From assembly GCF_020379485.1 (NCBI RefSeq), contig NC_063448.1, positions 5,913,726-5,977,725 of the forward strand: 64,000 bases of DNA, given 5' to 3'. This document shows, piece by piece, positions 1 to 12,129 of the stretch (position 1 is its first letter; the number at the start of each line of letters is the position of its first letter). Source of the stretch: Brassica napus (lineage: Eukaryota > Streptophyta > Magnoliopsida > Brassicales > Brassicaceae). A model generated the notes under the pieces. That model was given only the letters and a program-made list of their open reading frames with translations. It was not told the origin of the DNA and did not search any database. The position numbers and the translations under genes are program-made.

Positions 1-358
1 CAAAGAATTGCAGTGAACATCCAGAAGCATTCCATAAAGTTCAGAACTTTAAGAAACCCAAATCTCATCCAAGAAAAAAGTTATACATAGACCAAAAGAC
101 ACCATTTGTTTACGTACACTTCACATGTAACAATTAACTACCAACCATAAAATCAAAAATAATAAGCTAAGAACTTAAAGCAAGCAGGGCCACTGTAGCA
201 GAGCCATAACTTTTAAAAATAAAAAAAAATAGCAACTTTTGTCTAGCTTACTTGTTCAAAGAGGTGATTCCATCCATACATTAGATGATAATCAATTCTC
301 TTTCAAAAGAAATATCAATCAAACTGATGAGCGAGACACGATCATATAATAACAATAC

Positions 359-635
359 CAGCTCCGAGAGATGGAGAAGATGGAGAGGAGGAGGAGCTAG
401 CGGAAGCGTGAATCCGTGGAATCGATCGCCGGAGAGTGAAGTTAACGGAGGGAGGAGGAGCAACGGAGAATCCGACGGCGACCGTCTTCCATCGTCCCTT
501 CTGCGCAGATACAAGATCGCATCAATGAGGTACAGAGACAGAGATAATGTATGAGTAACCAAACGGAGAGAGGGGTACTTGGATCGAAGCAGAGAGAGCT
601 GCTGCAGAAGGCGGAGATTGCAGAGAGAGTGTCAT
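359..635 (-). CDS. Candidate 5' exons of a plastid-targeted protein (partial, runs off the left edge)
   Basis: Read on the minus strand, an ATG at 635 opens exon 1 (635-579). A 78-nt intron with GTAC..GCAG ends (578-501) leads to exon 2 (500-359), followed by a GTATTG donor; the rest lies beyond base 1. The joined 66 residues start MTLSLQSPPSAAALSAS, are rich in Ser/Ala with basic residues (LRRSIPRIHASA) and almost no acidic residues, which is the composition of a chloroplast transit peptide. Unspliced, the same ATG stops after 37 codons, which supports the intron. The mature protein is not in the window, so I cannot name it. The splice model is inference from sequence only; an alternative is a 5' UTR with a short uORF. 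Confidence 0.4.
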
Positions 636-2669
636 GTTTTTTTTTTTTTTTTCGCTTCACTTGGATCGATCTGACTGAACTAATCCAAACGTTGATATCT
701 TCGGATTAAGATGGGCCCCGCCTTTTTCTTCCCGACATTACTCAATGTCTATTATGAAACCGAAAACTCCCGCTGTGGCAGAGGGTTTGTTTTCCAACAA
801 CAAAATCAACAATTGGCCATCCCACCACAATGAAAAATCCGTGTTCGAAACTACGCTAGGCGTAACGCATGCGATTGGATAGAACCTAGCATCAAATCAA
901 TTAATCGGAGATTATACAGGGATTAATCGGAGCGTAGTTTTAGATTATTTATATACGTTTATGGGTTTATATTTTAAATATGTAAACTAAGAACAATAAT
1001 CTCGCATTGTTCACTGGCTAGACGCATTTATTGGTCCGTACAGGCCATGGGTTCAAGTAAAGGAGAGGTCTTTCTCTCTATTTTCTAAAGGTTTAGGTTT
1101 AATGAAAGCGAAATGACGACAATAACCCCGTCTCCTACCTCAAACACTGGGTTTTTTTTTGCGATTTCTATATTTTTTCTTCCAAATCTTATAGGTTTCA
1201 AACAATATATAACAAATCTATTGTGAAACACTTAACTACGGATTTCAAATCACCAGAATACTGATTTCTTCAACTTTTCCGAGTAACTGGCCGCCCAAGG
1301 CCAAATCGCGGCGGTTCCTGGCCAAATCGCGGCGGTTCCTGGCCGCAACGCGCTTTTCCGGCGAGTATCCGACCGCCTAAGCCGCGTTTTCGAATCCATG
1401 AACATGGATGAAAATATAAGGTTTGGGTCTCGCATTCAGATCTTCAGCCCATTTCTTCTCTCCTCTTAGAAAATACGTTTTTTTTCTTTAGAATCATATG
1501 ATCATTGCTTGTGATTGCAAATTTCTTACCAAGATCAGTTTCTTCTTTCCGAAGGTTCTTTTAAACTTTTTAAAAGAAAATACAAGATAATTCTGGTCAA
1601 AACCAGAATGGAACTGATCCCTGATTGGTCGTTTCTTTAAATAAATTAAGACTACAGGTAAATTGAAAAAAATAATCGATTTAACTAACTAAAACTCCCC
1701 CCCCCCCTATTTTCTCTTCCTATCTCTCTCTACTTTCTATCTCAAAATCTATTTTTCCATTTTTTGGTTATTTGGCAAATAAGCCATTAATCTTATCTGG
1801 TTTTTAAAACACTGTGTATAAATTTAGGGCTTGGTGTAAGTGTTTTACTAAGTGTTGTCTTGAGTCGTAAATATTTTATTGGATTTTCTTTTTGAATAAT
1901 GATATTTTATATGAAAGTTTTAAATTTTTTAACAATTATATATGTTTTTATTTTGAAGTAATGCATGTTTCAATTTAAAATGTCATCAAGGTTTGTTTTT
2001 TTTAATATACCAGTAGGTTCCTAGATTTAGTGGGAATTTTTTTAATTAGATTTTTAAAACTTACAAAAAGTATAGCACTAAAACATATATTGTATTGCGT
2101 TTCTAGAGTAACTTTTTACTCTACTTTTACCATTTAATGAAAAAATGTATTTTTAAAAATATTTATTTGTTGGTGGTAAACATGAATAATGGTATTACCA
2201 AAGTGATATACGTAAAAATTCTCTTTTTTTATTTACTCCAACTACCACAAAAAGTATACCAACCAGGTCAAATTTTTTTTTTTTTTTTCACATCATTTAC
2301 TATTTAGAAAGTGAAAAACACACACTTAGTTTTGCTCTGTGTTATGCTAGAGTAGTAATGTTTCCACTCATTTTTTATTTTCTTTCTTGTTTTCACCATT
2401 TTTATTTTTCACCTATTTCCACCTTTTTGTTTACTCCTTTTTACTCTAGCTGTATCCAATCCCACTCATAGCCAATGAATTATTGGAGCACAAATTAGAT
2501 TTAGTGGGTCCATAATTGTAGTGGCAACTGACGCTACGAGTGATGAGTGCGCAATGCAATGACAAAATTCAATTTTCCTCCTGGAAAGGCAGAGTTTCAT
2601 AAATGTTCCTCGTACTATTTACACATTGATGAACTCATCCATATAATTTCTTATATGTAGTCCCCAAAA
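636..2669. other. Intergenic, promoter side of the left-edge gene
   Basis: No supported coding sequence. It begins with a T-run (about 637-652) and a pyrimidine-rich stretch that would be the promoter/5' leader of the leftward gene. A GC-richer island near 1280-1400 contains a short tandem repeat. The remainder (1450-2660) is AT-rich with homopolymer runs (C9 near 1699, T15 near 2275). Confidence 0.5.
1301..1342. repeat. Two perfect 21-bp tandem copies
   Basis: The unit beginning CCAAATCGCGGCGG is repeated exactly twice head to tail (1301-1321 and 1322-1342), inside a locally GC-rich patch with related GGCCGC words on either side. Function unknown. Confidence 0.85.
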
Positions 2670-3659
2670 TCCCCTATATGAGAACCATTACAACTTCTTT
2701 TTATACCCACTTGTCATCACTAGAATGATTCTTAGAATCATTAGAAAAATATGTTGGTCCATCTAATTATATAATAAGCTTTTTATTAAATTTACAATAA
2801 ATTCATCATTAATGTACTTTATTATTTCCTTAAATAAAATTTACGGAATTACCTAATGTGGCTAAAGTATATATGGCAATTAATGATTTTGAATAATAAA
2901 GATTTGATAAAAAATAGCGTATCTTCTATCATATTTGTTTAATTTTAAGCTATTAAATAAATTAAACAACCACAATAACCATATAATAAAAATTTAGATT
3001 TTTATGTATATGTAATATTTTAAATTCTTACAAACGGCTATAAATTACTAAAACTGTTAAAAGTCTCACATTCAAATTTTATGATCCATGGTTTAAAATT
3101 TTTGTTATGACAAAATACAAATGATTACAAAAATTATATAAGTAAAAAGTCTAATTTAATTAATTAATAAGATTAATATATATATCGTTTTAAATTAAAC
3201 TATAAACCATATAAAATATAATATTTTAGTTTCAAAATTTACTTTGAACAATTTTTTTGATAAAAGTTTTGAACGATCATTGACAATTTTTTTTTTAAAT
3301 TATAAATTACTAAAACTATTAATCCCATAATGAAAATTTTGTTATTAGTAATTTAAATTTTTTTCTATAAAAGATACAAATGATCAAAAAACTATATGAG
3401 TAGAAATCATCATTTAATAGACATTAATATTAAAAATATACTAAAATATATTATCTATGTTGGTATCATTTAAATTTAATAACATATCCTATCAAATAAA
3501 AAAAAAATTGGATTAATACAATTGATTTATATGTTCGCACCAATTTAATTATATTTTTAATAGTTACCGACTTTTAATTATTTAATATATATTTATTATT
3601 TTATAATATGTAAAAATATTTAATACATAAAATAATTTATATATATAATCTTAACCTAG
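2670..3659 (+). mobile_element. Non-autonomous Helitron (ATREP-like), copy 1
   Basis: The element starts TCCCCTATAT directly after an A and ends in CTAG directly before a T, the A/T insertion habit of Helitrons. It has no coding sequence and no target duplication. The body is closely similar to 42742-43637: both share the words 'ACGGAATTACCTAATGTG' and 'TAAATTACTAAAACT' followed by 'TTAAAAGTCTCACAT', in the same order and orientation, and both begin with the same TCCCCTATAT end. The 3' end lies about 160 bp beyond the stop codon of the FMO gene, so it may supply or interrupt that gene's 3' region. Confidence 0.75.
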
Positions 3660-3821
3660 TACATTATTATTACATGTAGTCCCACATTCTTATTAGGCTA
3701 TTAGCCTTATTACTCTACGTTTTCACATTTTGGAAACAAAGTAGCCACAAGAAACACTTACAAAACATACACACGCACCTTCTTCACATAACAAAGCTTA
3801 CAAGTCATATTTATCACCCGT

Positions 3822-6226
3822 TTAGGTTTTCAGCAACGGCAAAAGTTCTGGAAAGCTTGACATAAACTTAACAAAATCATCGTATGCTTCTACGATGAGG
3901 TGATCATCGTCCCAATTATCCCTGTAAGTAGCGGATTGTGCATAAATTCTCTTGAAGCCAATGTAAAACATTTCTTCTCTCCATTTCTCTATCCGTGGAT
4001 AGTCACATTGATCCGCAAGCCAATTATCGTATTCAAACTGCGACAAGTGTTTCACCAAAGGAATGTTTAGTCACGACCATTTTATCTAGATAATATTTTC
4101 AGAATGTAGTAGTTAGAAGTTTTACGTACCTGGGAGTCATCTGGCATCAAATGCGTATATCGCTTGGGAATACCCGAGGCTTCGAGCTTATTGTAGAAAG
4201 CCTTGGTGTCTTCCATCATCTCGTCTTGCGATGGGAGAGATACTCTTCCAGATAAAACCGCTGCAACCCACTTGCTTTGAAGCTCAAACATCGGAAAGGG
4301 AGTGATCTAGAAACCAAGTTAAACCAAATAATGAGATAATATGCAAAAGCAAGGAGTATATTCACACACAAAACAAAGAAAAAGGAAAAGAAACATTATT
4401 AAGATTATTAACCTGCCATGGTAAGCCGATGAAAGAAAGTCCGGGGGCAAGAGCCGGAGGAAATACATGCTTATACAACGGTCCAACGCGATTATCATCG
4501 ACCGTCACTTCTCCTTTTGTGTCAAGAAACGGGAAGTAATACTTGTACCTGAACATAACAAAATCGAAGAGCTCAATGAAAACATCTTTCAATCAATGGA
4601 TGTTTAAGCTCTCTTGGAGAATTGAGCCACAAAGTGTATCTTACCCGGTACAATGCATTATGGTATCTGCGTAAACCGTCTTTCCATTTTGGAAAACCAC
4701 TGAACCATCTTTGCGGGCAGTTTCAATCTACAATGTACATAGAGGCATCAGATAATTGATAATCAAAACAATCAGCATCATTCATTGGCCGATTTAGTTA
4801 GTACCACTGGGTGAAGCCATAGATTGTCGTAACCGGGAAGCATCTCGTAGGTATCTGGTGAAGTCGATCTAGACGAGACGTGGACTTCCTTAGCGACTTT
4901 TGCTATATCTCTGCTTATATCAACGCCACTCGCTGAGCTTCCGATCACTATTACTATCTGCAAGGGTAATAAAAAGAAAACCATCCAAGAGTTGGGCGAG
5001 GAGACCAATGATTTGACGAGACCAGAAGCTTCAGTATAGTGATGAGATCCTTGTGCAAGTACCTGATCTTTGAATGGATCAGGAACACGGTAATTATGAC
5101 TATGAATTTGCTTGCCTGGCCATGAATCTATGCCTGAAAAAAAAGGAAAGCCTAAGTCTTGATTGTTTCAACATTTCATCCATAAAGAAAACTCTATTTT
5201 ATATATTGCACAAATAAAAACTCTGCTTTTTGGTTACGGACAAATTTGCAAGCAGCATTCTCACTGAGTTTAGTCGATTTAAAATCAGACTAGAACCAAA
5301 CCAAAATTTGATAAGGTCAGGAACAAGATTCTGAAGGTTAATTTAATATAATCAATGACAATTGAGTAGGAAAACTAAACTGCTTATATTTCATTACAAA
5401 AAAAAAAAACTAAACTGCTTATATTGACGTAAACATTTTTTAATAAGAATTAAATTTTATACATTAGTTTTCAAACATAATTCTCTTTACTTACTGTTTT
5501 TTTTTTCGTAACAAATACGTAATTGGAAAAAAGTATTTTTAAATTATTAACAGATCAAAAGCCTATTATAATTTTCGATGTTGTATACAGAAACTAAGCA
5601 AATAAAATAAAGAACAAAAAAACAAGTGAAAAACTCAACTCAGGACAGGAGTTGTTTGGTTATTTACCAGCGATATGAGCATGACGTGGCTCTGTATAGT
5701 GTCCGTTACAAACCACGACGGCGTCGTATATCTCATCGGCAGCACCATCGGAGCTTCTAGACTCCACCCTCCACTTCCCTCTATTCTCCTCATCCGCCGC
5801 CGGTTCCGCCCTAACAACCTCCGTCTCGAACCTTATCATCTCCTCTACATCGAATTCCTTAGCAAAGTCTCGCAGGTAAGCAAGAACCTCACTGTGACCC
5901 GGATGTCTTCTCGGATCCCTTGACCCGTCGTGTGGTCGGGCCGCAAAAGGGAAGTCGGTGAAACCCATGCACTCTCGGGGGATGTTGGTGCGTAGGGATT
6001 TGTAAACGCTCGAGTGGACTACGGGTCGGGTTGGGTCGAGGCTTAGCGGGTCAGGTTCCACTTGAGAGGTGTAAGTCCACACGCCTCCAATCTGGCTCCC
6101 GCGCTCTAACACGACCACTGAGTGGCCTTCACGACGTAGCTCACGAGCAGTCACGAGCCCAGCGGCTCCGGCTCCAATTACCGCCACGTGGCGAGAGGTG
6201 GTTGGATCGCGATTACTATGTGCCAT
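3822..6226 (-). CDS. Flavin-containing monooxygenase, FMO GS-OX-like
   Basis: Seven exons with GT-AG junctions: 6226-5668, 5133-5063, 4957-4805, 4727-4645, 4548-4413, 4306-4130, 4037-3822. Together they give 1395 nt, 464 aa, with all phases matching; family members are about 450-470 aa. Visible landmarks: FAD Rossmann motif GAGAAG at residues 18-23; the FMO signature region with G193, H197 and Y201 (Trp191 where Phe is usual); second nucleotide-binding loop GSSASG at 216-221 (NADPH); and HCTGY at 286-290. The family S-oxygenates sulphur substrates with NADPH and O2; close Arabidopsis members convert methylthioalkyl to methylsulfinylalkyl glucosinolates in the cytosol. The sequence looks intact. 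Phrases such as VTVDDNRVGPLY and FEYDNWLA place it, from memory, with the GS-OX-like group, not the proven FMO GS-OX1-5 enzymes, so glucosinolate activity is inference. Confidence 0.88.
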
Positions 6227-6320
6227 GTTTAGGCTGTAGTGATGTATTGCGATCTAATAAAAGAGGAAGAGATTGTAATAATATCGAAGAATGGTACGTG
6301 TTTTAAGTATAACGATGAGT

Positions 6321-6330
6321 AATTTATAAA
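6321..6330 (-). promoter_or_regulatory. Probable TATA box of the FMO gene
   Basis: On the minus strand the sequence CTTTATAAATTACTC lies about 95-105 bp upstream of the FMO start codon, a normal TATA position for a short plant 5' UTR of roughly 60-70 nt. Assigned by motif and spacing only. Confidence 0.45.
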
Positions 6331-8807
6331 GGAGGAAAATATGTACCTTAAATGATGACGTGTCAGTTCAGTGTAGACAATTCTTACATAATATCTTGTG
6401 TGAATATTAAATTCAGTTTATCTTTTAGCAAAACAAATATTTAATTCAATTAAGTAGGTAGCATTGCTTCAACCATGCATGTCTATAAGAGAATCTAGCG
6501 TTTTCGTTTATATCACTGGCTAAACTGGATTGGATTACGAATTATAACTGCTTTAGTTTAAAATAGTTAAAACATAAGTTCTCAATCATTGATCAAAAGA
6601 ATTTCATTGTTTATTCTCTCTGCTTCTATATCTGGTGTGTTATAGATGACATGACAATATGACATTGTATTCATTTTGAATTGGTGTTTGAAAAAAACTT
6701 AATTGTGTTGCAGATACAATTGGATATAGCTTATTATTATACTCTCCTTTTATCATAATTTTATTTGTAGGCAGACTATTGTAAATGATGACTAATACTC
6801 TTATCTATTCATCTACAGACGGCTGATATTGTGAACAGCGCACATAATCATGATAGGCGATCCAACATGCAGTAACTAAGAATTAATACTTCAAGCAGAA
6901 AACCCTGCAATTACATCTTATGGTATTTCCATAAGAGATATAATGCAAATTTGCTTCCGCAATGCTTAAATTTTATAACTAAAGAAGTTATACTTATCTT
7001 TAAAGATTCAGTTTAAATAACCTTTTTGGCTACTTCTTTTGAAGTGCGTGCAGACTAATGCATCCAACAACTAACAATGTCCAGGATCATGTTTACTATT
7101 CAACATAGCATTTAAAAAAGGTAAGCTTTTCTATTAATAATGAAGTATATCTTTCGAATAAATTACCTGCTATTGTAATAGTTATGTGGATAACTATTCA
7201 TTATAAAATATCCATACCACTATGCACATCATATTAGAAAAATTGCACGAAATGGAATACATTGAATAGCCAGCGCTTTTCAAAATATATTCGATCAAAA
7301 ATATTCTAACATTTGTATTTACAGTTTAGTGATTATTGTTTATGGGTTTATAGTTTAGTGAGTGGGGTTAGGTTTATAAAATTTAATAAATAATTTTTAA
7401 ATATTTATAAATGATTTAGAAGAGTTAATTTTGTTTGCAGTTGGCTGATGGGACCTACTGTTTTTATTCACAATATTTTCAGGCTAGTGTACCCGATCAA
7501 TGTTTAATTCTCTTGGAAACTATAGTTCTTTGTTCTCTCGTAACATGTTTCCTGTAAAAGTATGATTACAAATTAAGAAAATCCAGGTTCTTATTTTCTT
7601 AGTACGAAGTTTAATTTTTTTCTAAATTCTGATGATCATTTGAAAGTTCGATTAGATATTTTTAAAAATACCCGATTAGATATAAATAAACAAGAATACA
7701 TATATATATATATATACTAATTAATAGAAGGAATAATTTGAGGTTTTATGCAGTATCAACGTCAATGATTTCTTAAAATCTATATGATTATCACATCATT
7801 CTCGAATACATCCATCTAATCTCCCCCTTTCAAGCAAGAGATCGACTTATTTCGTCGGGAAAATGGAGAAGCAGCTTCTTCTTACATTATCTACAAATTC
7901 AATTAGGTTACAAACCCTTTTTTTCTTTTCTCGTACATGATATTATTATAAAATTAGTAAAGCTACAAAGAGCCGGCAAATATGAATCGTCTACGTTATT
8001 GTTCTTTGAAAATGATAGACGCCAAGAATGAAAAATATCCATCAAGATGCAGACAAATCAATTACCAAAGTAGTTTGAAAAAAAAAAAAAAAATGGAAGC
8101 GACGTCTCTCTTTTATCTTCCTGTATGGACACTTTCGTCTTTTTGGACAAAACACTGAAACCCACTACCACTGATCACATCAAACTTTCTTCAACTTTCC
8201 AAAGTTTGATCTACCCCCTCAGGTTATAGGTTTTAATTGATAATTGAATTATTGTACTTTTTGTTTTGCTAAAATGGATTGTTGTAACTAAAATGAATTA
8301 TTGTACTTGGACACTAAAATTGTCACAATATTCATAATTTCCGAACCAATCCCTAAGCAAAAATATTTTCGTAACATTCTGGACTCATCTAGCCAATAGC
8401 CACTACTAAAAACAGCAATTCTTCTGACGACAAAGGGTGTTGGTAATACATATACCATAAGCAGAAAATTTTAATTTAATTAGGTTATTAGTTTTCATTT
8501 GGCAGCCAAGTATTTATCAAATCATCAAAAAATATTTTTCTTCAAGCATTTATTTGTATATTCGATAAAGTGAAGTTTGTTGTTTGATTCCCATGATCTT
8601 TCTTTTGTATGAAAGATTGGAGGGGTCCAAATTTTATGCAAGAGACTGGACTTTGGAGGTACAAGTGCTTTTGTAAGACATCCTCGCACTATTATATTTT
8701 CTTAACCTCCGTAACTAAATCTACTACAATTTGAAGAAAGTTTTAGTTTTAGAATTGGAATGCCAGCAATACAAGTTATACAACGAGATACGGCAAAGTA
8801 GTTTTAG
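6331..8807. other. Intergenic AT-rich DNA between FMO and the polyA retroposon
   Basis: No open reading frame with recognisable protein features on either strand. A short (TA)n tract lies near 7698-7716 and an A-run near 8077-8092. At 8401 there is a sequence beginning CACTACTAAAA that resembles a CACTA-transposon end, but no partner end was found. I see nothing else that I can assign. Confidence 0.5.
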
Positions 8808-8814
8808 ATTAGTG

Positions 8815-9579
8815 AGGGATTTTCTCTCTCCTCTCTTTAGAAAGAGAAAATTCTCTTTTGTTCTCACACTTCTATCTTTCACAAGAAGGAATTCTTTAGA
8901 GGAGAGATTTTTTTGTTGTAAAATAGCTTTTCGATCTTTTAATCGATTATGTTCTTTGCTTAGGCGATTTTCAATCTCGCGTTGGCGACTTTTTGTTGTG
9001 TTTTAGCTCTTCTCCTTCTGATTTCATCTTCAATCCATCTGTTCCAAAGGATAGACAATCCTTTCACTAGAAAAGTTCAATTCTTGATTCGGATTTGGAA
9101 TCAATCTTCTCATATGCAAAGAAGTATCCATGAAGATCAAGACAAGAGGGTCAGAAGATACTAGGGAGATTCGAAGCAGAAATAGAAGAGTCGGAGCTGC
9201 TGTTCAGGCTAGCGTTTCAACAATGTTCTGTCTCGGGTTTTTTCGAAGGTCTTCGTTGAAGGTTAACTCTAATGGTTGGAGAAGATGTCCTTGATGAACT
9301 GGTGGTGATTGAAGGAGATTGAAGCGAACAAGTAGTTTCAAGGGAGTCGGAGAAGGTGAAGGTGATCAGCCGGCGAGAGTTTCGGCGGCGTTTCTCGCTT
9401 TTAGACGGTGGAGCCTAGGAAGAGAACACGTGTTATATACGTGTTACACATGTGATTAATGTTTATCTTTAAATTTGGGCTCAACTTGGGCTTAATGTAT
9501 CTATCAGAACCTTGTACCGTTTATAACTCGACTTTCTTGGTTTCGTTTATAAAACAAAAAGTTGACCCCAAAAAAAAAA
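8815..9579 (+). mobile_element. Non-autonomous polyA retroposon (LINE-mobilised or Sadhu/SINE-like)
   Basis: The segment is flanked by a direct repeat ATTAGTG (8808-8814 and 9580-9586) and ends in an A-run (about 9570-9580) directly before the right copy, the layout of target-primed reverse transcription. It opens with a CT-rich leader and carries only short, unconvincing reading frames, so it cannot mobilise itself. The 7-bp duplication is short for a LINE-type insertion, so the boundaries are tentative. A processed copy of a host transcript is the main alternative. Confidence 0.5.
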
Positions 9580-9959
9580 ATTAGTGTTTATTGGGCCTAT
9601 GGTTATTAGAACGGGCTTGAAATTGCGGGTTTGAACGGGCTAGTTATGTTAAAATATCTACTGTTGACATGAGTAGAAGGTAATTTTGGTTTATATAAAA
9701 AGTCAACCATTGGCTCTTATAAGTCAGAAGCACAATAAATAAGAACATTGAGACAGGAAGAGACGTGCGTGCAGACAACAAGTCTAAGCAAACCGCTATT
9801 GGCACCAAAGAATGAAAGCATTTTATAAAAAGATAGATTTGTGCCTTAAAGACTTATTGATGATAGCTCAAATGAGCTTTATTATGCAGAGAAATAAAGA
9901 ACGTATAAGATTTGTAAGTTGTCACCAAGAAGAATGAAGATTTAAGATTTGTTTTCATG

Positions 9960-10885
9960 AAAGAGAAAGGAGGCTGCTTATGAGACAGCCAAGGTTGCAT
10001 TCATCAGACTCTTAACCACACTTGTATAAGCTTAGAAACACTAGTTAGATGGTTCTATTGGTTCATAAGATGGGCCTTTTCTATGGGCTTCAATACAGAA
10101 ACCGTCCAACAGCGAGAAGACCAGTTTGAGCATGATAAGTTGAGTCCCATGGGTAGCAATTTGATGTTGCCAGAGAACAAGTTCAACAGAATTAGACAGA
10201 GCTTTGTTTCCGCTACGGACTTCAAAGCCACGGCTCTAGACCAGGCTGCAGAAGCCAAACGTGCATTACAAGTAAACTCTGCTAAGGTTAACGAGCTTTC
10301 CAAAGAGATTTGAGGATATGAAAGATGCGATTCATCAGCTCAAGCTTGCAGCCACTCAGAATCTGCAAGAGTACGCTAATATTGTGAAGAAAAAAAAATG
10401 ATTTACGAGAATGTTACAAGACAGCTGCTGAAGAGGCAGAGAAGAAACTACTAGTGTAGAGGCAAGACCAAATGAAACTAGAAGTAGAATGATAGCTGCA
10501 GAAGAAGCTGAAAAGAGATTAGAGCTTGTTATAAAAGAACTAGAAGAGAGCAAGAGATATCTCAGAAGCAAGATGATATCTCAGAAGCAAGAGAGCAAGA
10601 AACATGATGAATCATCTGACTCGAAGATAAAGGTCACAGTACAAGAGTTTGAATATTTGAAACGAGGAGCAGGGGAAACAGAGAGTGCAATTGCAAAGAA
10701 GTTGGCAGATATAGCAACAGAGCTTGAAGAGATCAACGCAAGAAAAAGCGAAGCGGATAATAAGTTAGGAGCGAGCATGAAAGCGATAGAGGAAATGAAG
10801 CAGGCAACGGAGTGACGTGACTGGTGGAAAGTGAGTTGAGGAGATGACCTCAAAAAGGAAAATGGACAACATGCTTAGGGCTTTG
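9960..10885 (+). pseudogene. WEB-family (DUF827) coiled-coil protein, pseudogene
   Basis: Three reading frames taken in turn spell one coiled-coil protein: SATDFKATALDQAAEAKRAL..VNELSKEI (frame broken at about 10302), DMKDAIHQLKLAATQNLQEY (broken at the A-run near 10390), LRECYKTAAEEAEKKLL with an in-frame TAG, then a long stretch 10489-10815 with EEAEKRLELVIKELEESK and ATELEEINARKSEADNKL. WEB proteins are coiled-coil partners in blue-light chloroplast movement and relatives. At least two frameshifts and two stops, plus a small internal duplication (GATATCTCAGAAGCAAGAT near 10556 and 10574), show it is dead. Weak protein-like sequence upstream (EAAYETAKVA near 9970-9998) may be part of it. 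By position it would correspond to Arabidopsis At1g12150 (memory, not verified). Confidence 0.75.
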
Positions 10886-11057
10886 ACTCATTTGTATTAA
10901 AACCTTGTTCTGTTCCAATATTAAAACATAAAAAGACAAATGAATATGGTTAAGAGTTAGCGTAAAAGAAAAAAAAACACACATACATGTCAATCATTTT
11001 GTTAAAGGAGGAACCATTCATCATCTTCCAGATTTCAATAACTGAGAAGGAAGAACA

Positions 11058-11318
11058 CACATAATGAGATGATCATCGCCCCCACTTATCACTGTCTGAT
11101 TGTGTAGCAAGTCTTACGGAGTTGCCTTGTACTTCCTCACCTCTCCAGTCTCCACTGTTAAACATGGGGTGCACCAATTATATATCTCGTCTATACAACT
11201 GATCTAGCCAACCTGACACGCACCAAGCTGTTGGGGTGCATCTCTTGGGAAGCACGTTTTGCATACAAGGCGGTAACCTCTTCCAGGAACCGAGACGGTA
11301 ACGTCTCATTTCTTTCTT
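11058..11318 (-). pseudogene. Relic of a second FMO GS-OX gene (last two exons)
   Basis: On the minus strand 11309-11240 reads TLPSRFLEEVTALYAKRA, which aligns with the SLPSQDEMMEDTKAFYNKLE region in exon 6 of the intact FMO. Further on, 11120-11060 reads TQSDSDKWG, then, after an apparent one-base insertion in a G-run, DDHLI, matching the RDNWDDDHLI motif near the C terminus. A stop (TGA) and the frameshift interrupt it, and no upstream exons are recognisable. It has the same orientation as the intact gene and sits where Arabidopsis carries additional FMO copies, so it is best read as a decayed tandem paralogue. Confidence 0.72.
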
Positions 11319-12129
11319 TTTTTTTTCACAATAGTTTTCTTCATCCTATCCCGTACGCCGAACGCTTAAGACGATAGAACGGAGAAAGGACCCATCCAAA
11401 ATCCTTAAACAAACAGTATTCAAGTTTTTTAAATATTAAGAAAATAAAAGATCGTACAAAATACAATAACTTAGCAAATAGTATGTCAATAAATTGTGGG
11501 GGATAAGCAATAAAAGAGATGTAACTATTAAAAGCTGGCAGAAGCTGGGAAACAGAGCCTCCTCCTCTACTGACACAAAAACTATATGTTTGGTCCCTCT
11601 TCTTTCCTCAACCCCACGCATTTCTGACCTAAAAATCTCTCTCTCTATCCCTACACGACAGCTGCAAAAAAAAAACTATTTTATTACTTAATTTTAATAT
11701 TAATATTCTCTCACTCTCTCTTTCTCTATCTACTTTTTAAAAGAGGACTACTATTATCGTCAGTTGTCACTAAATGACTAAACAAATCTCATTCTATATC
11801 ATAATTAGAAGAAAAAGCGAGGAATCCTAGACACACTTAAAATCATTATTAACGGAGCATCTCACATAATCCTTCATTATAAAATAAAGAATAAATAAAA
11901 AAAGAACAGAGGAAAAAAATGAAATCTTTTTAAAGTTTAAGAAAACTTTAGTGCCATTTAGTGGTTTCTCTTTTAAAAATTTAATTAAATTGTTAAATAA
12001 TGTTAATAAATTAAGGATGAAATATTCTTGTTAATGGATTCTGCTTTAAAATCTTTGTCAATAATAACCAAACCAAAAAAAAGTTAAATAATATAAATCA
12101 TAGAAAAAAGATAGCTCCTCTGATTGTTT
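11319..12129. other. Intergenic DNA upstream of the DUF863 gene
   Basis: AT-rich with no supported gene. It holds homopolymer runs and, toward the right end, CT-rich DNA leading into the DUF863 leader. The promoter of that gene must lie here or just downstream, but I could not pick a convincing TATA box. Confidence 0.45.

Noticed and set aside
1250..1435. Minus-strand 61-codon frame over the 21-bp repeat (PGTAAIWPGTAAIWP)
   Set aside because: The peptide repeat merely reflects the 21-bp DNA repeat; no start context or homologue known.
8401..8420. CACTACTAAAA as the end of a CACTA transposon
   Set aside because: No matching inverted end or subterminal repeats nearby; a short match by chance is likely.
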